In this document: piece after piece, positions 1 to 11,662 of the stretch
Layout of the letters: the number at the start of each line of letters is the position of its first letter
How positions within the stretch are numbered: the first letter of the stretch is position 1
NCBI GenBank assembly: GCA_015179045.1
Contig: WHUZ01000009.1
Coordinates: forward strand, 1-64,000
DNA from: Kalaharituber pfeilii
Taxonomy: Eukaryota > Ascomycota > Pezizomycetes > Pezizales > Pezizaceae
Length of the DNA: 64,000 nucleotides
Reading direction: 5' to 3'
The notes under the pieces: model-generated
What the model saw: the letters and a program-made list of their open reading frames with translations, nothing else
Told to the model about the DNA's origin: nothing
The model's database searches: none
Made by a program: the position numbers and the translations under genes

Positions 1-45
1 TGGTTGATCTGGCGGCAGATGGGATGGTGGGGCTGGTCTTTGCAT
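1..45 (-). CDS. possible 5' tip of a gene running off the left edge
   Basis: Reading leftwards, an ATG at 45-43 opens a frame of 15 codons to the window edge (MQRPAPPSHLPPDQP) with no stop. The proline-rich start resembles the disordered N-terminus of many fungal regulatory proteins, but 15 codons prove nothing. The 950 bases to its right would be its upstream region and hold no other gene I can recognise. No function is proposed. Confidence 0.25.
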   Translation of the reverse strand, partial: MQRPAPPSHLPPDQP

Positions 46-1000
46 CGTAAGAATGATAATATGAAATGAAACTAGAAAAACAAGAACATGCTTAGGCAGT
101 TCGTTTAGATAGATTAGCATCTAAGTTAGGCATCAATGCAATTGTAAGATGATCAATTGCAACTCACTCTTCCGCATTTGTATTTCAGCCATTAATCATT
201 CTTGCAGTAGGTAAGGAAGCAATTGTTAGGTTTTTTGTTTTGTTTTTCCCCTTCGGCAGTGGCAAAGAAAACCTTCCTTCCAATGGGCGACTCTTTCCGC
301 TGTCAGTTCGCTGCATTCTTTCGAGCTGATGTTCAAAAAGAACTTTGGGCATGGGGTCAGAACGATCAGGCTGAGTACCGTACGTCGACCATTGACCACT
401 GGGGACAGGAATCTTGAAGGTTACTTAATCATGTGCCCTAGGTTACACGCAGTTGTCACTTTGGGGAGTTGCCATATGGGGTAGCTGCAACTATAGATGC
501 AATGCCCCTCTTGGCAGTGTTCCTTCACCTCACCCTGAGAGAGCAAGTACGAATTACAATCATTAAAATAATGGCTAATTACTCCCAGTCGAAACGCAGT
601 GCTTTGCTGTGCGTTTGATATATTTCCCGGTGGTACCTCATGCTGTACTGGGCGGGTTTCGGGCTGTTACAAGTCGGACACTTGTGCAAGCACACTGGAG
701 TTCCTAGGTGCTACGGTGCTGCGCCCTCATAAAGAAGCAATACCCCCCAAACGGACCTGCCTTATAAAAGGCAGGGGAGGGGAAAGCGGAGACAGAGGGG
801 AAAGCGAGCTTTGAACAGTGTAGGAAGCATGATTTAGTGGGCTGTTAATTCTAAAGGAGCTATTGCCTCTTTACTTATAAACAATCTGGGAGGAGCCGTC
901 GCTCGCAGCATAGCATCATGTAGCATCAATCATTTCGTGGATACATAGGGATTCCAGACGGAACAGGCCCATAACTTAGTTGGCGGGGGCAGCCTAGCTG
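46..1000. other. intergenic stretch, no gene seen
   Basis: No long frame, splice pattern or recognisable motif is visible on either strand. Bases 700-830 are purine-rich. The stretch probably combines upstream DNA of a leftward gene with 5' parts of the decayed copia element that follows, but no integrase motif could be read here. Confidence 0.4.
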
Positions 1001-1006
1001 AGTTGG

Positions 1007-2000
1007 ATGCGAATTTCCAAGAAGCAGGTACTGTTACTCTTAAAAAATGAGATGACTCTCATTGAAGTAATCCCATATGCAGCAGTTAAAAGCGCAGGTG
1101 CTGAGCCGACTAGCTACCGGCAAGCAATGCAGGACCCTGACTATAGGCAGTCGGTAGGTTCAATGAAAGAAGAGTATAATTCGCTTCTGGTGAAACATAC
1201 CTGAAAGTTCATGGCTCAAGCACATGGGCTGTCGAGCAGGGGTGAATTAGCTCTAAGTGGGTTAAGAGGGGAAAAAATTGCTCTGGACGTGATATAAAGC
1301 TCAATTAGAGATTAAGGGCTATGTGTAAGCCAAATGTTTTGAATACAATGAAACTCTGCTCCAGCAGCCAAGTTTGCTACGTTGAGAATGGTGCTTGCAC
1401 TGGCCACTATACGAAATTGGAATATCGATCAAATGGATGTAGTCACTGCATTTCTGTACCCTCATCTCTCAGAAGTGTACAAGAAGCCTCCAGAAGGTTA
1501 TGATAGCCCTGGCAGAGTATGTTGCTTGAAGATGGCTTTATACGGTTTAAAGTAAGTAGTGGTGAATACGAGGGTTCCAAACAGACCGAGTCTATGATAT
1601 GGTCGGTGGAGGAAAACATGGCTGAGTTGGGTGTGTTCTAGCTGTTGTGAAGCTCGGATCCGACGACAGGGAGCCACTATCGACCAGTACATAGACTAAT
1701 GTGACTAACGATGGAACTTCATGACGTCTACACTCACTGGAACTGTTCGGAAAACAGAACACTTTGGGCAAATTCTGCGGGCTCGGAGCGAATGCACTAA
1801 CGCTTGCTACCACCAAAGCTGTGACGTATTCTACCAGGATATTGCATATTTTCCGGAAGTCACAACAAGAAGTTCCTGTGAGAGCAAATAGCCCTCAAGT
1901 GGGCTGAAATTGAAGCCAGAGCGTGGCAAAATATAGTGAATTATCTTCCACATATTCATTAAGCCAATTTTTAGTATATGACTAGTGACCTATTTGGTAT
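1007..2000 (+). mobile_element. decayed Ty1/copia retrotransposon, reverse transcriptase region
   Basis: Frames on the + strand carry the ordered landmarks of a copia polyprotein. AEPTSYRQAM..MKEEYNSLL..HT (to 1203) matches the start of the reverse transcriptase domain. Then come SKWVKRGKN (about 1258), RNWNIDQMDVVTAFLYPHL..VYKKPPEGY (about 1417-1500) and LKMALYGLK (ending at 1550). A weaker KSQQEV (about 1858) may be the RNase H region. The copy is dead: frames shift several times, the expected Trp after KHT is TGA at 1202-1204, and the expected Gln after YGLK is TAA at 1551-1553. Both are transition-type changes expected from RIP. No long terminal repeats could be delimited. Confidence 0.85.
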
Positions 2001-4073
2001 ATCTCAAAAGCTATGCGGGACACACTCTGAGCTTCCACGTGCCATTAATCCTACCTGAGATCTTATCCATCTTGATATATACTTCAGGATCCATGCGGAA
2101 GTAAGGACAATATATATACTAATTCAAAGAACAAAAATAAGATGGTTCCGCTTAGAAATTTATCACGAAGATGCAAAAAAAGCAAATGAAATGGAAATAT
2201 TCATCCTTGAAATCTATTCAGTTAGTTAGTTACATACATATCCAAGCCTCTATCATGCTCCCCTCCTAGATTGAGGGTAACAACCAACTCAGCCATATTC
2301 ATTGCATTTACACTCACTACCCTTACATTTAATGACCCTGATCCAACAACACACACCTAAAAAAGAATGGTCACAGAAAGGAAAAAGAAAACGACTCCAC
2401 TTGACGACGTCCCTTATTCTCTAAGGCTAGTTAGATATCCCAGTGTTAACCCCTCACCTCCCATGGCACATCTCCTTTATAGACAGCTCAAAGCCCCTCA
2501 CACGCCCTGGCCACAACTGCCAACTTTTCATGTATAAAGATCTGACAGCTTAGGATATATGGGAGGGAGTTTATAGTTCACCGATTCAAACAATGTAATC
2601 ATACTAACTTGTAATGCCGTGCACACACATACACGGTCACTGTCAAAGGCCGCCGCCGCCCAGTCTCGGACCCATCACACACTTCTCAAATACCGCTCAC
2701 TTCCTCATCACAACCCCCTCCATTTCCGCGGCACTATATTCTCACGTTCCACCCGATTTCAATCTTCCCCCCTCCTTTCCTCTTCCCCACCACCTCTTTC
2801 CTCCTTCCACAATGTATTACATACTTACATCGTCGCTGTCTCTACGGAATCTCACTACAGCATGTCACAAATATTCATCAATAATCTCTTACTAAAAAAG
2901 CTTATATATATGCATACAATGTCGTCCATTTTGAACCTTACACATACATATTTAGCAGCCCATGCAAACGCTTGTAAACTAGCGACCTGCCTCTTCACGA
3001 GCTCCTTGTCAGGCACCCTCTCACCTCGCCTCCATACTCAGTATAATCGTACCCCATTGCATCGTGGTCTCAAAAGTATCGACAGGCAAAAGAAGGAATA
3101 GAGGGGAAAAAAAATACATTGAATCAGAACTATAATTCCTCACAGGTAACACAATTTACGTACGGCAAAAAAAAATTGAAACAAGTAATCGTAGCAACTA
3201 AACGTGGCAAGCAAGGCTCAATAGACCACCACGTAATCACTTCCATATCCCACATCCCACACCTCATCTTATAAGGCGCATTCCACCACTGTCCTCAACA
3301 ACGTCATCTCCAAGCCCCTTACATCTCCCGTACTAACCCAATCGATCTCAGCAACCCGCCGCCTCTTTCACAAACTCGTTATATCAACCAGCTACCAGAA
3401 AGCGAAAACCCAGCATATTATAACAACCAACAAAAATAAACAAAATAGCTCGAAATACATTCTCATAAACTTTTTTGCCAACGTTAGCAAATAAGGGAAA
3501 AAAGAAATCAGAAAAGAAAAGAAAAGAAATAGCGAAACGTAAAACAAACCTCATTGCAACTAATCACAAATCACAAATACTGCAAATCCAAGCGTAGGAA
3601 CAGGAAATAATAACGGCAAGGAGATGCGGACTATAGTTTATCACATCGCCCATCACCCCCTCAAAAAGAACACCCCAGTAAAAGTTACACACAGTAATAG
3701 GGAAAAACATAACCATAGCTAGCATGTAAAGAATTTTTTCCCGAAACTCCATACCAGAAGTAAATACACGTGAAACATGGTAAAAGCAATATAATGAATG
3801 GCATTGCAAAAATGAGTATATGAAAAAAAATGCCGCAAAGGAATGGATACCCCGCTAGATCTGCAGGTGTATGAAACCTTTGAGTTTTCAGTACGTCAAG
3901 TATTTGATAATAGAAGCCGAACAAAACATCTGTTGAAAGCTGGAAGAAAGAAGGAACCCGTAATGGAAAGCGAGCAATCATTACCTATTCCGTTAAAACT
4001 GTCAGATATATAGCCAAATCCATGGAGACCCAATGATAATAGGGAAATCCGCCAACCGCTTCATTTTGGCCAC
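2001..4073. other. AT-rich spacer and 3' flank of the forkhead gene
   Basis: No gene is supported. A pyrimidine-rich stretch at 2640-2815 on the + strand gives overlapping open frames of proline, serine and histidine with no family resemblance. Bases 3460-4073 lie just beyond the stop codon of the leftward forkhead gene and probably include its 3' UTR; minus-strand open frames there are AT-driven and hydrophobic. Confidence 0.5.
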
Positions 4074-6426
4074 TTAATTGCCTTCCCAAGCACTCATTTC
4101 CTCCATCGGTCTGTTCCTTTTGAGCGATCCATTAAGCTCCGCATGCCATTTACCTATTTTCTCAAATCCCCTAGACACACATTATCAGTCTTGCATACAT
4201 CAAATCATCATGTGACACGAATAGTACTCACCTTGTCAAATCCACGCCCTGCAAGTCACCAACTCCATCTTCCTCGTCTTCAGTGGCTAAGCCTGGTAGC
4301 GCAGGAGCTACAAAGTCATCCTTTACTGTGGTATTCTCTTTCTGCTGGAATGTCGAACCAAATGACCTGTCCTTGATCGGACTCCCCAACTCCCTCGCCC
4401 TTGCACTAAACGTAGGATCATTAAGTGGTGGAGAACTGCCCCTGTTTTTGTTTTTATTACATGGGCTGCTATTGTAGTCGCCCAGTTTGCCCGGTGTCCC
4501 CTCCCAAGTCAAGTAGCTCCAAAATGGGGCTGGAGAGCTCGTTGGTAAATATGAACTTGGAAGCTGGCTGACACTAGGCGGAGCAAGCCTAGGATTTTGG
4601 CGCTGAGGGGCTGGGGTTACAGCTAATACTGAGGGGTGGTCGTCAGCATAGGAGGATGAGGTGTGATGGGGCGGTGGGGAAAGATTGGCTGACATAGGGG
4701 CTGTGTCCTGGGAGTTCCCGGGAAGGTCTTCAGAATGAAGCACTTGATTTGTACGCAGCGGAGGGTGGATCATGGGACTGTCAACTAGTGAGGTTCGGCG
4801 TGCACGTATGAAGCTGTCGACCGCTTCTCCTCTGCCAACTGGGTTCCTGGACCCTCTGTCTGGGGTATATGCTTCCAGCGGTGCAGGCCTGTAAGAAGAT
4901 AAAGGTGGTGGCGTCACTGATCGAGGTGAATACTTGATCCTAGTTTGTGTTGGCATAACTGTGTCCCGCGAGTCCTCTAAAGTCAAGGCTGGTCTGCTTT
5001 TAGGAGTCGCAGCAGCTGTTGGTTGTGTTTGCTGACTACTGCTGCTTGCGCTGTTATTTGAATACGCCGGCCCCTTCGGGCCCCCACCTGCATCGGACGC
5101 AGGTGAAGTAGGCCCAGAGGTCGGTTGTGTGACAGCGACAGTCCTATGTCTTGTCATGGGTTTGGCAAGCTTCCGCAACAATTCTTCCTTTTCACTCTCA
5201 ACAATGTGCCACTTCATGCCTTTACCAGGCTCATCTGTACGGCGTGGAGTTTTCCTGAAAGCTTTATTCAGAGATAGGTTGTGCCGAATTGAATTCTAGA
5301 TTGTAAGCCCTTAGTACATTTTGTCAGGATGACTGAATTAATCATGCAATCTTACCTGCCAGCCAGACTGTGTATGCCTATAGAAGGCATAGTTCTCCAT
5401 GATATACTCATAGATTTTGTTCAGTGTCAACTGTTCATCTGGGCTTGATAGGATTGCCTGAGCAATAAGTAAAGCATAGCTGATATTCGGTTTGATGTCC
5501 TTGCTCGAATCCGCAGCATAATCAACATTTTCTGGCGACTCAAGCACCATCCCTCGAGAATATGGTTGAATGGCTTTCTTCTTCCCTGCCAGGTCCCCCT
5601 GTGAGGACTCGAAAGATTCCCCAGCTGGACCAGGCTGAGAGGATGAAAGAGCATTGACACCCGAAGCACCCTGGGGAAGAACTGGTGGTGGAAACGATGA
5701 TTCTTCCTGAACATCCGACATGTGTCGTCGCCGAATGAACGAAGGGTGAATCTTTGCCTCAACATCTGGCAGCACGAACATCATTTGTACTCCACTAATT
5801 TCAAGCACCTGTCCACTATGCAATGTTGCTCTTGAACCCTTCTTAAGCGGCTCATTATCGATTTTCATCCCATTCCGTCCTGTGACAAGTATTTGCCATG
5901 TTCTCGTACCCTCGATATCGTACTCAATGGTAGCATGTTGTCTCGAGATCATTTTGCTGGGGCCAAGATCAATGTCGACTGAAAATTGATGGTCACGATA
6001 TGAGGGAGATGTGGATTCCGGTCTAGGATCGGGAGGCCGACCTATGTGGACCTTGAGTTCTCTGACATAGTAGGTCCAAGTTGCTCCGGCTAGTTTTGCA
6101 TATGCTTGTACTCCTTCGCTGTGAACTTTCGCATTTTTGTCGTTGGCATAATCAATAGCAACTCTCACTTCCTCCTTTGGCATCGACAGGTTCTGGATAA
6201 TAGTATTGATGTGATCTCGGGATATGCCAGACTGTTGTCCAATGCTGTCAGTTGCCACAAACTTACATGTTGGTACCAGATGCAGATGCATGCTTACAGT
6301 CACATTTGCGACTTTTCTTCTCTTTACTGACCGTGGTCTAGATGGCGACGAGTCGGGAAAATCATGCTCGGTGCCCAAGTCGAGTGCTGCCTCGTGGCGA
6401 GAGCGGGTGCGGCGCTGTCCAGACAT
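4074..6426 (-). CDS. fkh2: FHA plus forkhead transcription factor (Fkh1/Fkh2 family)
   Basis: Four coding exons: 6426-6298, 6231-5356, 5295-4232 and 4170-4074, giving about 721 residues. The FHA (phosphothreonine-binding) domain spans about residues 95-200, with IGR at 106-108, SRQH at 139-142 and GRNG at 161-164. The forkhead DNA-binding domain spans about 290-378 (KPNISYALLIAQAI, then NSIRHNLSLNKAF), split by the intron at 5355-5296. The last exon restores a conserved tail (KIGKWHAELNGS..RPMEEMSAWEGN). FHA plus forkhead is the layout of yeast Fkh1/Fkh2, nuclear regulators of cell-cycle (G2/M) genes; that role is by family. The first intron (6297-6232, 66 nt) is a multiple of three without a stop. 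The start is the first ATG of the frame; a GTAAGT at 6535 suggests a 5' UTR intron. Assignment between Fkh1 and Fkh2 is uncertain. Confidence 0.93.
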
Positions 6427-6829
6427 CCTTTGTGTCTTTTATGTCGTTAACACGCATTGATTGAGAAAGCGACATTGATGAAAGTGAACGGGCAGTCACA
6501 TGCGCTTTGGAATGGGGAAGGAACGGGACTTACCTAAAGGGTACGAAGGGTGCTCTTTGTGGCGTGGAAAAGATTGTGACGTTTTTCAGGCAATGGCCGA
6601 GCACGACTGCACACTAGATGTAACCGGAGAAGACCTGCACTATTAGATGTTAGGTTGAGAGAGAACGAGTATTAAACGCACAAGGGTGAACTAATAACGA
6701 ATTGAAAAGTGGTTTCAGGCAGTCCTACCAGTTTCTCTTTTTCTTTTTTTTCTTTTTTTTTTCTTTTTTTGAGATGAAAAAATAAATAAGTAAAATTCAA
6801 ACCTAAAATTTTGGCGGGGCCGGGGTCAG
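6427..6829 (-). promoter_or_regulatory. 5' leader region of the forkhead gene
   Basis: On the gene strand, GTAAGT at about 6535 followed by a branch-like GTTAAC and an AG near 6435 could be a 5' UTR intron of about 100 nt. A T-rich tract with scattered C (6730-6775, + strand) lies further upstream. No transcription start can be fixed. Confidence 0.35.
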
Positions 6830-7128
6830 TATTTGGATGATGCGTGGGGGGACATTAGGAGGTGCGGGGGGGAGGGGGCTCTGTGGCGGGGGAGGCTAAC
6901 CGGACGAGATGGCAGCACAGGGAGAATATCAGTAAATCTGTGGGGCCTGCGAGAGCGAAGTGGGCGTGTGAGTTCGCTCCAGCGACGAGAGCGGGTCGAG
7001 GACTGTTGTAGATTGTTCCTTGTGCGATATGCGATCGTCAATGGGTGCCGTCGAGTGTCTCGCTCGTATCTTACTAAGAATGGCCGTACGCTGCGCTCGC
7101 TGCGTCGCGGCTCGTCGTCTGCTGCTGC

Positions 7129-7160
<32 letters not shown>

Positions 7161-7690
7161 TCTGCGCAACTGGTTTGCTGTGCGGTATGTGGGCGGGCGA
7201 TGGTGATGGGGGTTAGGGTAAGGCAGGGTGTGCGGTTCGAGTGCGTGAAGTGCAGAGACAAGAATGCTTGTTTCGCCGCTCCAGCGTTCTCGTGGGCGAC
7301 TGCGTGCGGGCTGGGCTACCTGGGCCTCTGCGCTGCCTTCAGCAAAGAGACGAGGGCTACACTTCACTGCTGCGGCGGGACTGCTTTACTGGTCATCAAG
7401 ATGCTGCTATGGGCTCTCCGGCTGTTCAGATGACGCAAAGGCAAGAGCCGCCCGCTCCCTGTCTTTGCCAAAGTTTGCCCTTTCACGCGCTGTAGCGGCT
7501 CTCTGCGGGGTGCGCTCAAATGCGCAGTGGAGGACAGCTCTGAGAGCCGTCCAGAAACGAGAAGTTGAGTGCGCAAAATATGTGAGACGGAACAGTATGG
7601 ATGAGGGGTGCAAACAAACCGAAAAAGAAAATGGATTCACAAAACAACGGCACAAACAAAAGAAAAAGAAAAAAAAAAAAAAAAAGCAAG
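6830..7690. promoter_or_regulatory. GC-rich upstream island of the forkhead gene with (CTG)9
   Basis: Base composition switches abruptly to GC-rich. The island holds nine CTG repeats (7130-7156) and an A-rich tract ending at 7685. Open frames here give runs of leucine, cysteine or glutamine from the repeat and lack domains, so I treat the island as promoter/5' leader DNA. It starts about 0.4 kb above the forkhead start codon. Confidence 0.45.
7130..7156 (+). repeat. (CTG)9 trinucleotide microsatellite
   Basis: Nine uninterrupted CTG units lie within the GC-rich island upstream of the forkhead gene. The run reads as poly-Leu, poly-Cys or poly-Gln in short frames that do not look like genes. 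Confidence 0.9.
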
Positions 7691-9219
7691 CTTAGTGCCT
7701 TGCGCCTCCTCTCTTTCCCCCACCTCAAATAAACAAATGCCCAAGCATAGCTATTTATTTTTATTTTATTTTTGTTTTGCGGATTTTCGCTGCTCCAATC
7801 TTTCTTGCTGCTGCAAACAATAAGCATCTGCCTTAATGCAATTCCAGCATCCAAGACAGCACGCTGGGGCGTACGCGTCAGTACGTTGGGGCGATGACAC
7901 ACATCATCGAAGGAAAAAAGAAAGCAGGCGGGGCCCAAAAATTCAAAGCTAAAAAATTTGGCGATTTTCTCACCGGCACTATGCCAAAAGTGTCCATTAA
8001 TTGAGGCACGCCTAGGCCTATTCCCAATTTGTAACACACTTTTACACGTACCAGACTATCCTTGACAGTAGTCTTGACAGGCATTCCCTATTCACAGTCT
8101 GCTCACCTAGTTATCGATGCAGCCACAATACATAGTCTCATCGGTCTATCGGTCATCAGGTCTAGAGGCTGACTTTCCACTGTGGTACAAAGTTTGTATG
8201 GATAAACCCACTTTACACCTCGGACAGGCTTGACTTACCCCAGAAGATGGGGTACCTAGCTGCTAGGAAATGAAATCTACCCCCGATTCTGGGTTTTGCG
8301 AGGATCAAGTGAAGAACACTAAAGTCCTTTTCAGGTTAACACTCCGTTGAGGTGTGCAACTCCGAAATGTATCCTGCCCAGAAGTTTCGGAAACTTATAG
8401 ATATGTGTAATTGAGAGCTACAGCAGGTGTAGACTAGTCTGCTACTCTTTGAATTCCTCTAGAGGTGTAGCCTAACGTGAGAGCTAGAGTTACCAAAGGT
8501 GTAAATACATGCGTCCTGCTACGGGTTTAAGGGAAAAAAAAGAAAAGGAACTCTGAAGTTGATCTAGGTTGGCAAGGCCTCTCGTACCTTAGATGTAAGT
8601 ACCACCATTAAACATGTACACTTTCATAACCCCTATTAGCAACGACACCCACATCGACCAGCACCACCCATACCCAGTACTAAGAACATCTACTCTACGG
8701 TCTGTACCTTGCATTGGCCAACTATGAGTCTATTGTATTGGTAAATCTGCCTACTAAGTTCATTATATGTATGCTTTCAAAGAAAGAACAGGCACGAAAG
8801 ACTGAGGGATTGCAGATTCTACTAACCAATCCTGCTCTTACAGACCTGCAATGGCATCAGCAGCAATAAATGCAAAGCTAAGTACAAGCCAGCAGATTAT
8901 AAATAAGTTATAAACTAGTGAAACTAATCACGTGAAATATCAGCATTCATTACTTCAATTTATTACTTCACGTATGACTTCACATATACTACTCCAGAAT
9001 GGGGTAAAAACTTTTTACTGTATATTGCTTTGTTATTACATACTACACTTGTATTGAAATCAGGAAACCTGTGGCAGAAGTAAGTCAAAGTGGGAAGTCA
9101 CAAGCTAAATCTACAGTATAGATAGCTATGCTTTATATAGGTGACAAAGGAATAAAGTAAACCTCTATCAAATATTCATATAGTTAATTTCTATCCATGT
9201 CCAGGGTTTCGATAGGCTT

Positions 9220-9255
9220 AAACCTAAAGGGTGTAAGTTACACCTTTTTAGGTTT
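9220..9255. repeat. imperfect inverted repeat (hairpin)
   Basis: Left arm AAACCTAAAGGGTGTAA pairs with right arm TTACACCTTTTTAGGTTT around a two-base centre, with only a short size difference in the A/T run. A further GGGTTTC at 9204 and GAAACCC at 9299 could be outer ends of a small MITE-like element of about 100 bp. Confidence 0.6.
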
Positions 9256-11299
9256 CACCTTCCAATTGAAATTCCTGACACCACCTAAAATGACGACTGA
9301 AACCCGAGATTGTGTACCACAGTTTCTACCTTTCTATATTTAAAACAACTGCCCAATCCAGCAACTGCAACAGTTGGTGAGGTAGTGAGCCATTGTGCAA
9401 GGCTAAACCTCGACCCTAGTATCCAGTCTTTTCAAAGCTTCTTGCATATACTAGTAGGGACTGGCTCGTACCTATATAGAGCTCAAATGCACATGTGTAT
9501 TATCCCTCGTTTGTAACGAATAACAAATCCTGACAAGGTTTATAACAATTGCGACCCGGATGGACAGTCTACATATATTGGCTTAGGACAGGTGTTTTCG
9601 GCCAATTTCTATTTCGGCCCCCATTTATTCATTGTATGAAGTACAATTACCAAAATCAAATGAGTAATCAAGAGTTACTCAAACATCCCCATTTCATCGC
9701 CTTTGATCCACTGTTATCTAGTCTCGTACTTTTATCCACATCTCCAATACAGACCGAATGATGTGCGGGTTTGCTCCTCGTTTGTCCTCAAATTTGACTT
9801 GTGCAATCAGAGAAAGTCGTTCATTCTAGAATATCTCCCCACCTAGACTAATCAATAAACCAAGATTCTTGGCTGCGACGAAGAATGTAATGACCTCATC
9901 AATGAAAAGCAAATATCAGCTTGACCATCGGTTATTTTCAATCGTTAAATGGGAAAGGTACATGATAAACGAACGCTGAAATTAGCAGCAAATAAAACGA
10001 AGTGCACTTTTGTTACTTATTTTCTTATCTTATCCCGAATAGCTGACAGCACTTGTTTGCGGGCTTTGTTTCATACCCGCATCAAGAAACCAAGAAATAT
10101 AAACATTAGCCTGGGGCTAAGATGGGAACAACCGTTAGAGAATAATTGTAAAAGTAAAAGCGATTAGTTGGCTCTTGAGATCAAGACAACGTGGTGATAT
10201 TTGAATCTCTCAAGGGCACTTGGCCCCATACGCGAAGTAAGGTGATTGCTCAGGAAGCTTCTGTCACTGACTGCTAGTAATGTTTGACAATAGTGCAAAT
10301 GGTGTTGTATGCTTAACGAGTCAATGTTTTGTTCATGCCTGCAATAGCGCAAAAGTATAGGTATCGAAGAGTCATACTCCGTAAGCAAGGAAAACCCAGA
10401 ACTTTATATTTCAATTGATGAGAGTTCTGAGATTTCGGTTTAAGCAATAAACATTCAGAAATTAACGTGATAGGATTTGAATACTTTTTCTTGCTTTTCA
10501 TGCTCGGTAACAGCGATAGGCACAAAAGTAGGTCGTGATATTTCCTGTGCGCTTAATTCTAACGAGTTGTCGCTTGGGAATCCATGTACTTTGTAAGAGC
10601 AGTAGGAAGCTCATGAACAGGTGCGGTAGTCAACATTTTCATAATTTTATTGCAATCTCAGTTTTGGTAGTAATTAACGTTGAGCAAGATGACAGAAGAC
10701 ACAACGACCTACCCCGGTTCCATTTTGATTCGGTAAACGGCAGGACAGTGATCTGCTGAAACAATTTCTGATTGCTCTGATGTGTGCGAGTTGAATGGAA
10801 GGCAATCCTTCTAAGCCGACCTAGTCCTGAACTTGGTGAAAGTTAGGGGAAAAACTGTAGACGCCTTTGAGAATAGCCATAGATATTTTTCTGAGCTGAT
10901 GCGTTTTCTTGACAAATAACTTGAAGTGGGTACTATAACTGTGATGTATATTTGATTAGCTAATATCTAATGTCATCAAATAATTTCTTTCCCAGCATAG
11001 GTCGAAGTACCCTCTAACCGTTCGAATAGTTCAGTTGACTGCGCATTTCCTCCTTTTATTATCAAAACTTCACCCAGTATGGTGTGTTGGATTTGAGAAC
11101 AGTCACTTGGTAGATGTGCTTTCTACCTTCCTTTTGAGCTTATAGTATATCTATAAGTAAGTGCGCACGCCAAGTATAGCGGTCATGGAAGCCAAGTCTC
11201 CCAAAGCAGAGCCCTAGGAGGCGGAAGTATCGTTGGTGGGGGCAGCACCAGCAAACTGCAAAGAGTCCCACAGATGAACCTGAACTCTCTATCACAGGG

Positions 11300-11662
11300 T
11301 CAATGACGTCGAATATTCTCTGCTTCTGAACCTGATAAGTCTAGCCTTATTTTGGCAATGGCTACCGGCCCTGGAAAATCCTGCTGCGCATGCCTTGCAT
11401 TCTCAATTTTATCCTGAATTGAAATGCGAGTACACATGCCGTCTTTAGACATGCATCTTATATACTGATCTGAACCTGCACTGGCATCAGCACAATATGG
11501 GCAACTGATACCGTCATCATTTCCCTGGAATATAATGATGCGCCAACATGGGCCATCCAACATGTTCGCGCAGAGTTTGCCACAGGCATTGGGGGACTCT
11601 CGCAGAGTTCCTTTCATGATTACATACGCTATAATCTGTGGGTAATAATGAAAAATGGCCAT
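11300..11662 (-). CDS. possible small cysteine-containing protein, unrecognised
   Basis: An ATG-initiated frame of 120 codons stands out in a stop-dense region. It has cysteines in close pairs (CGKLC, CPYC) and a charged C-terminal half (QDKIENARHAQQ). The N-terminus (MAIFHYYPQIIAYVIMKG) is hydrophobic but not a clean signal peptide. A GC-richer patch with CCCCGG and CCGGGG-like motifs lies 120-270 bases upstream. I recognise no family; a chance frame or a gene remnant are both possible. Confidence 0.22.
   Translation of the reverse strand: MAIFHYYPQIIAYVIMKGTLRESPNACGKLCANMLDGPCWRIIIFQGNDDGISCPYCADASAGSDQYIRCMSKDGMCTRISIQDKIENARHAQQDFPGPVAIAKIRLDLSGSEAENIRRH

Noticed and set aside
2614..3101. 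160-codon + strand frame rich in Ser, His and Pro
   Set aside because: A product of a C/T-rich stretch; two overlapping frames are equally open and no motif is present.
3685..3981. Hydrophobic minus-strand frame downstream of the forkhead gene
   Set aside because: AT-rich 3' flank; Phe/Ile/Leu content follows from base composition, and the spliced forkhead gene already ends upstream at 4074.
6929..7695. Open frames with poly-Gln, poly-Leu or poly-Cys over the CTG repeat
   Set aside because: They arise from the (CTG)9 repeat and GC-rich island; several frames on both strands are open at once and none shows a domain or splice structure.
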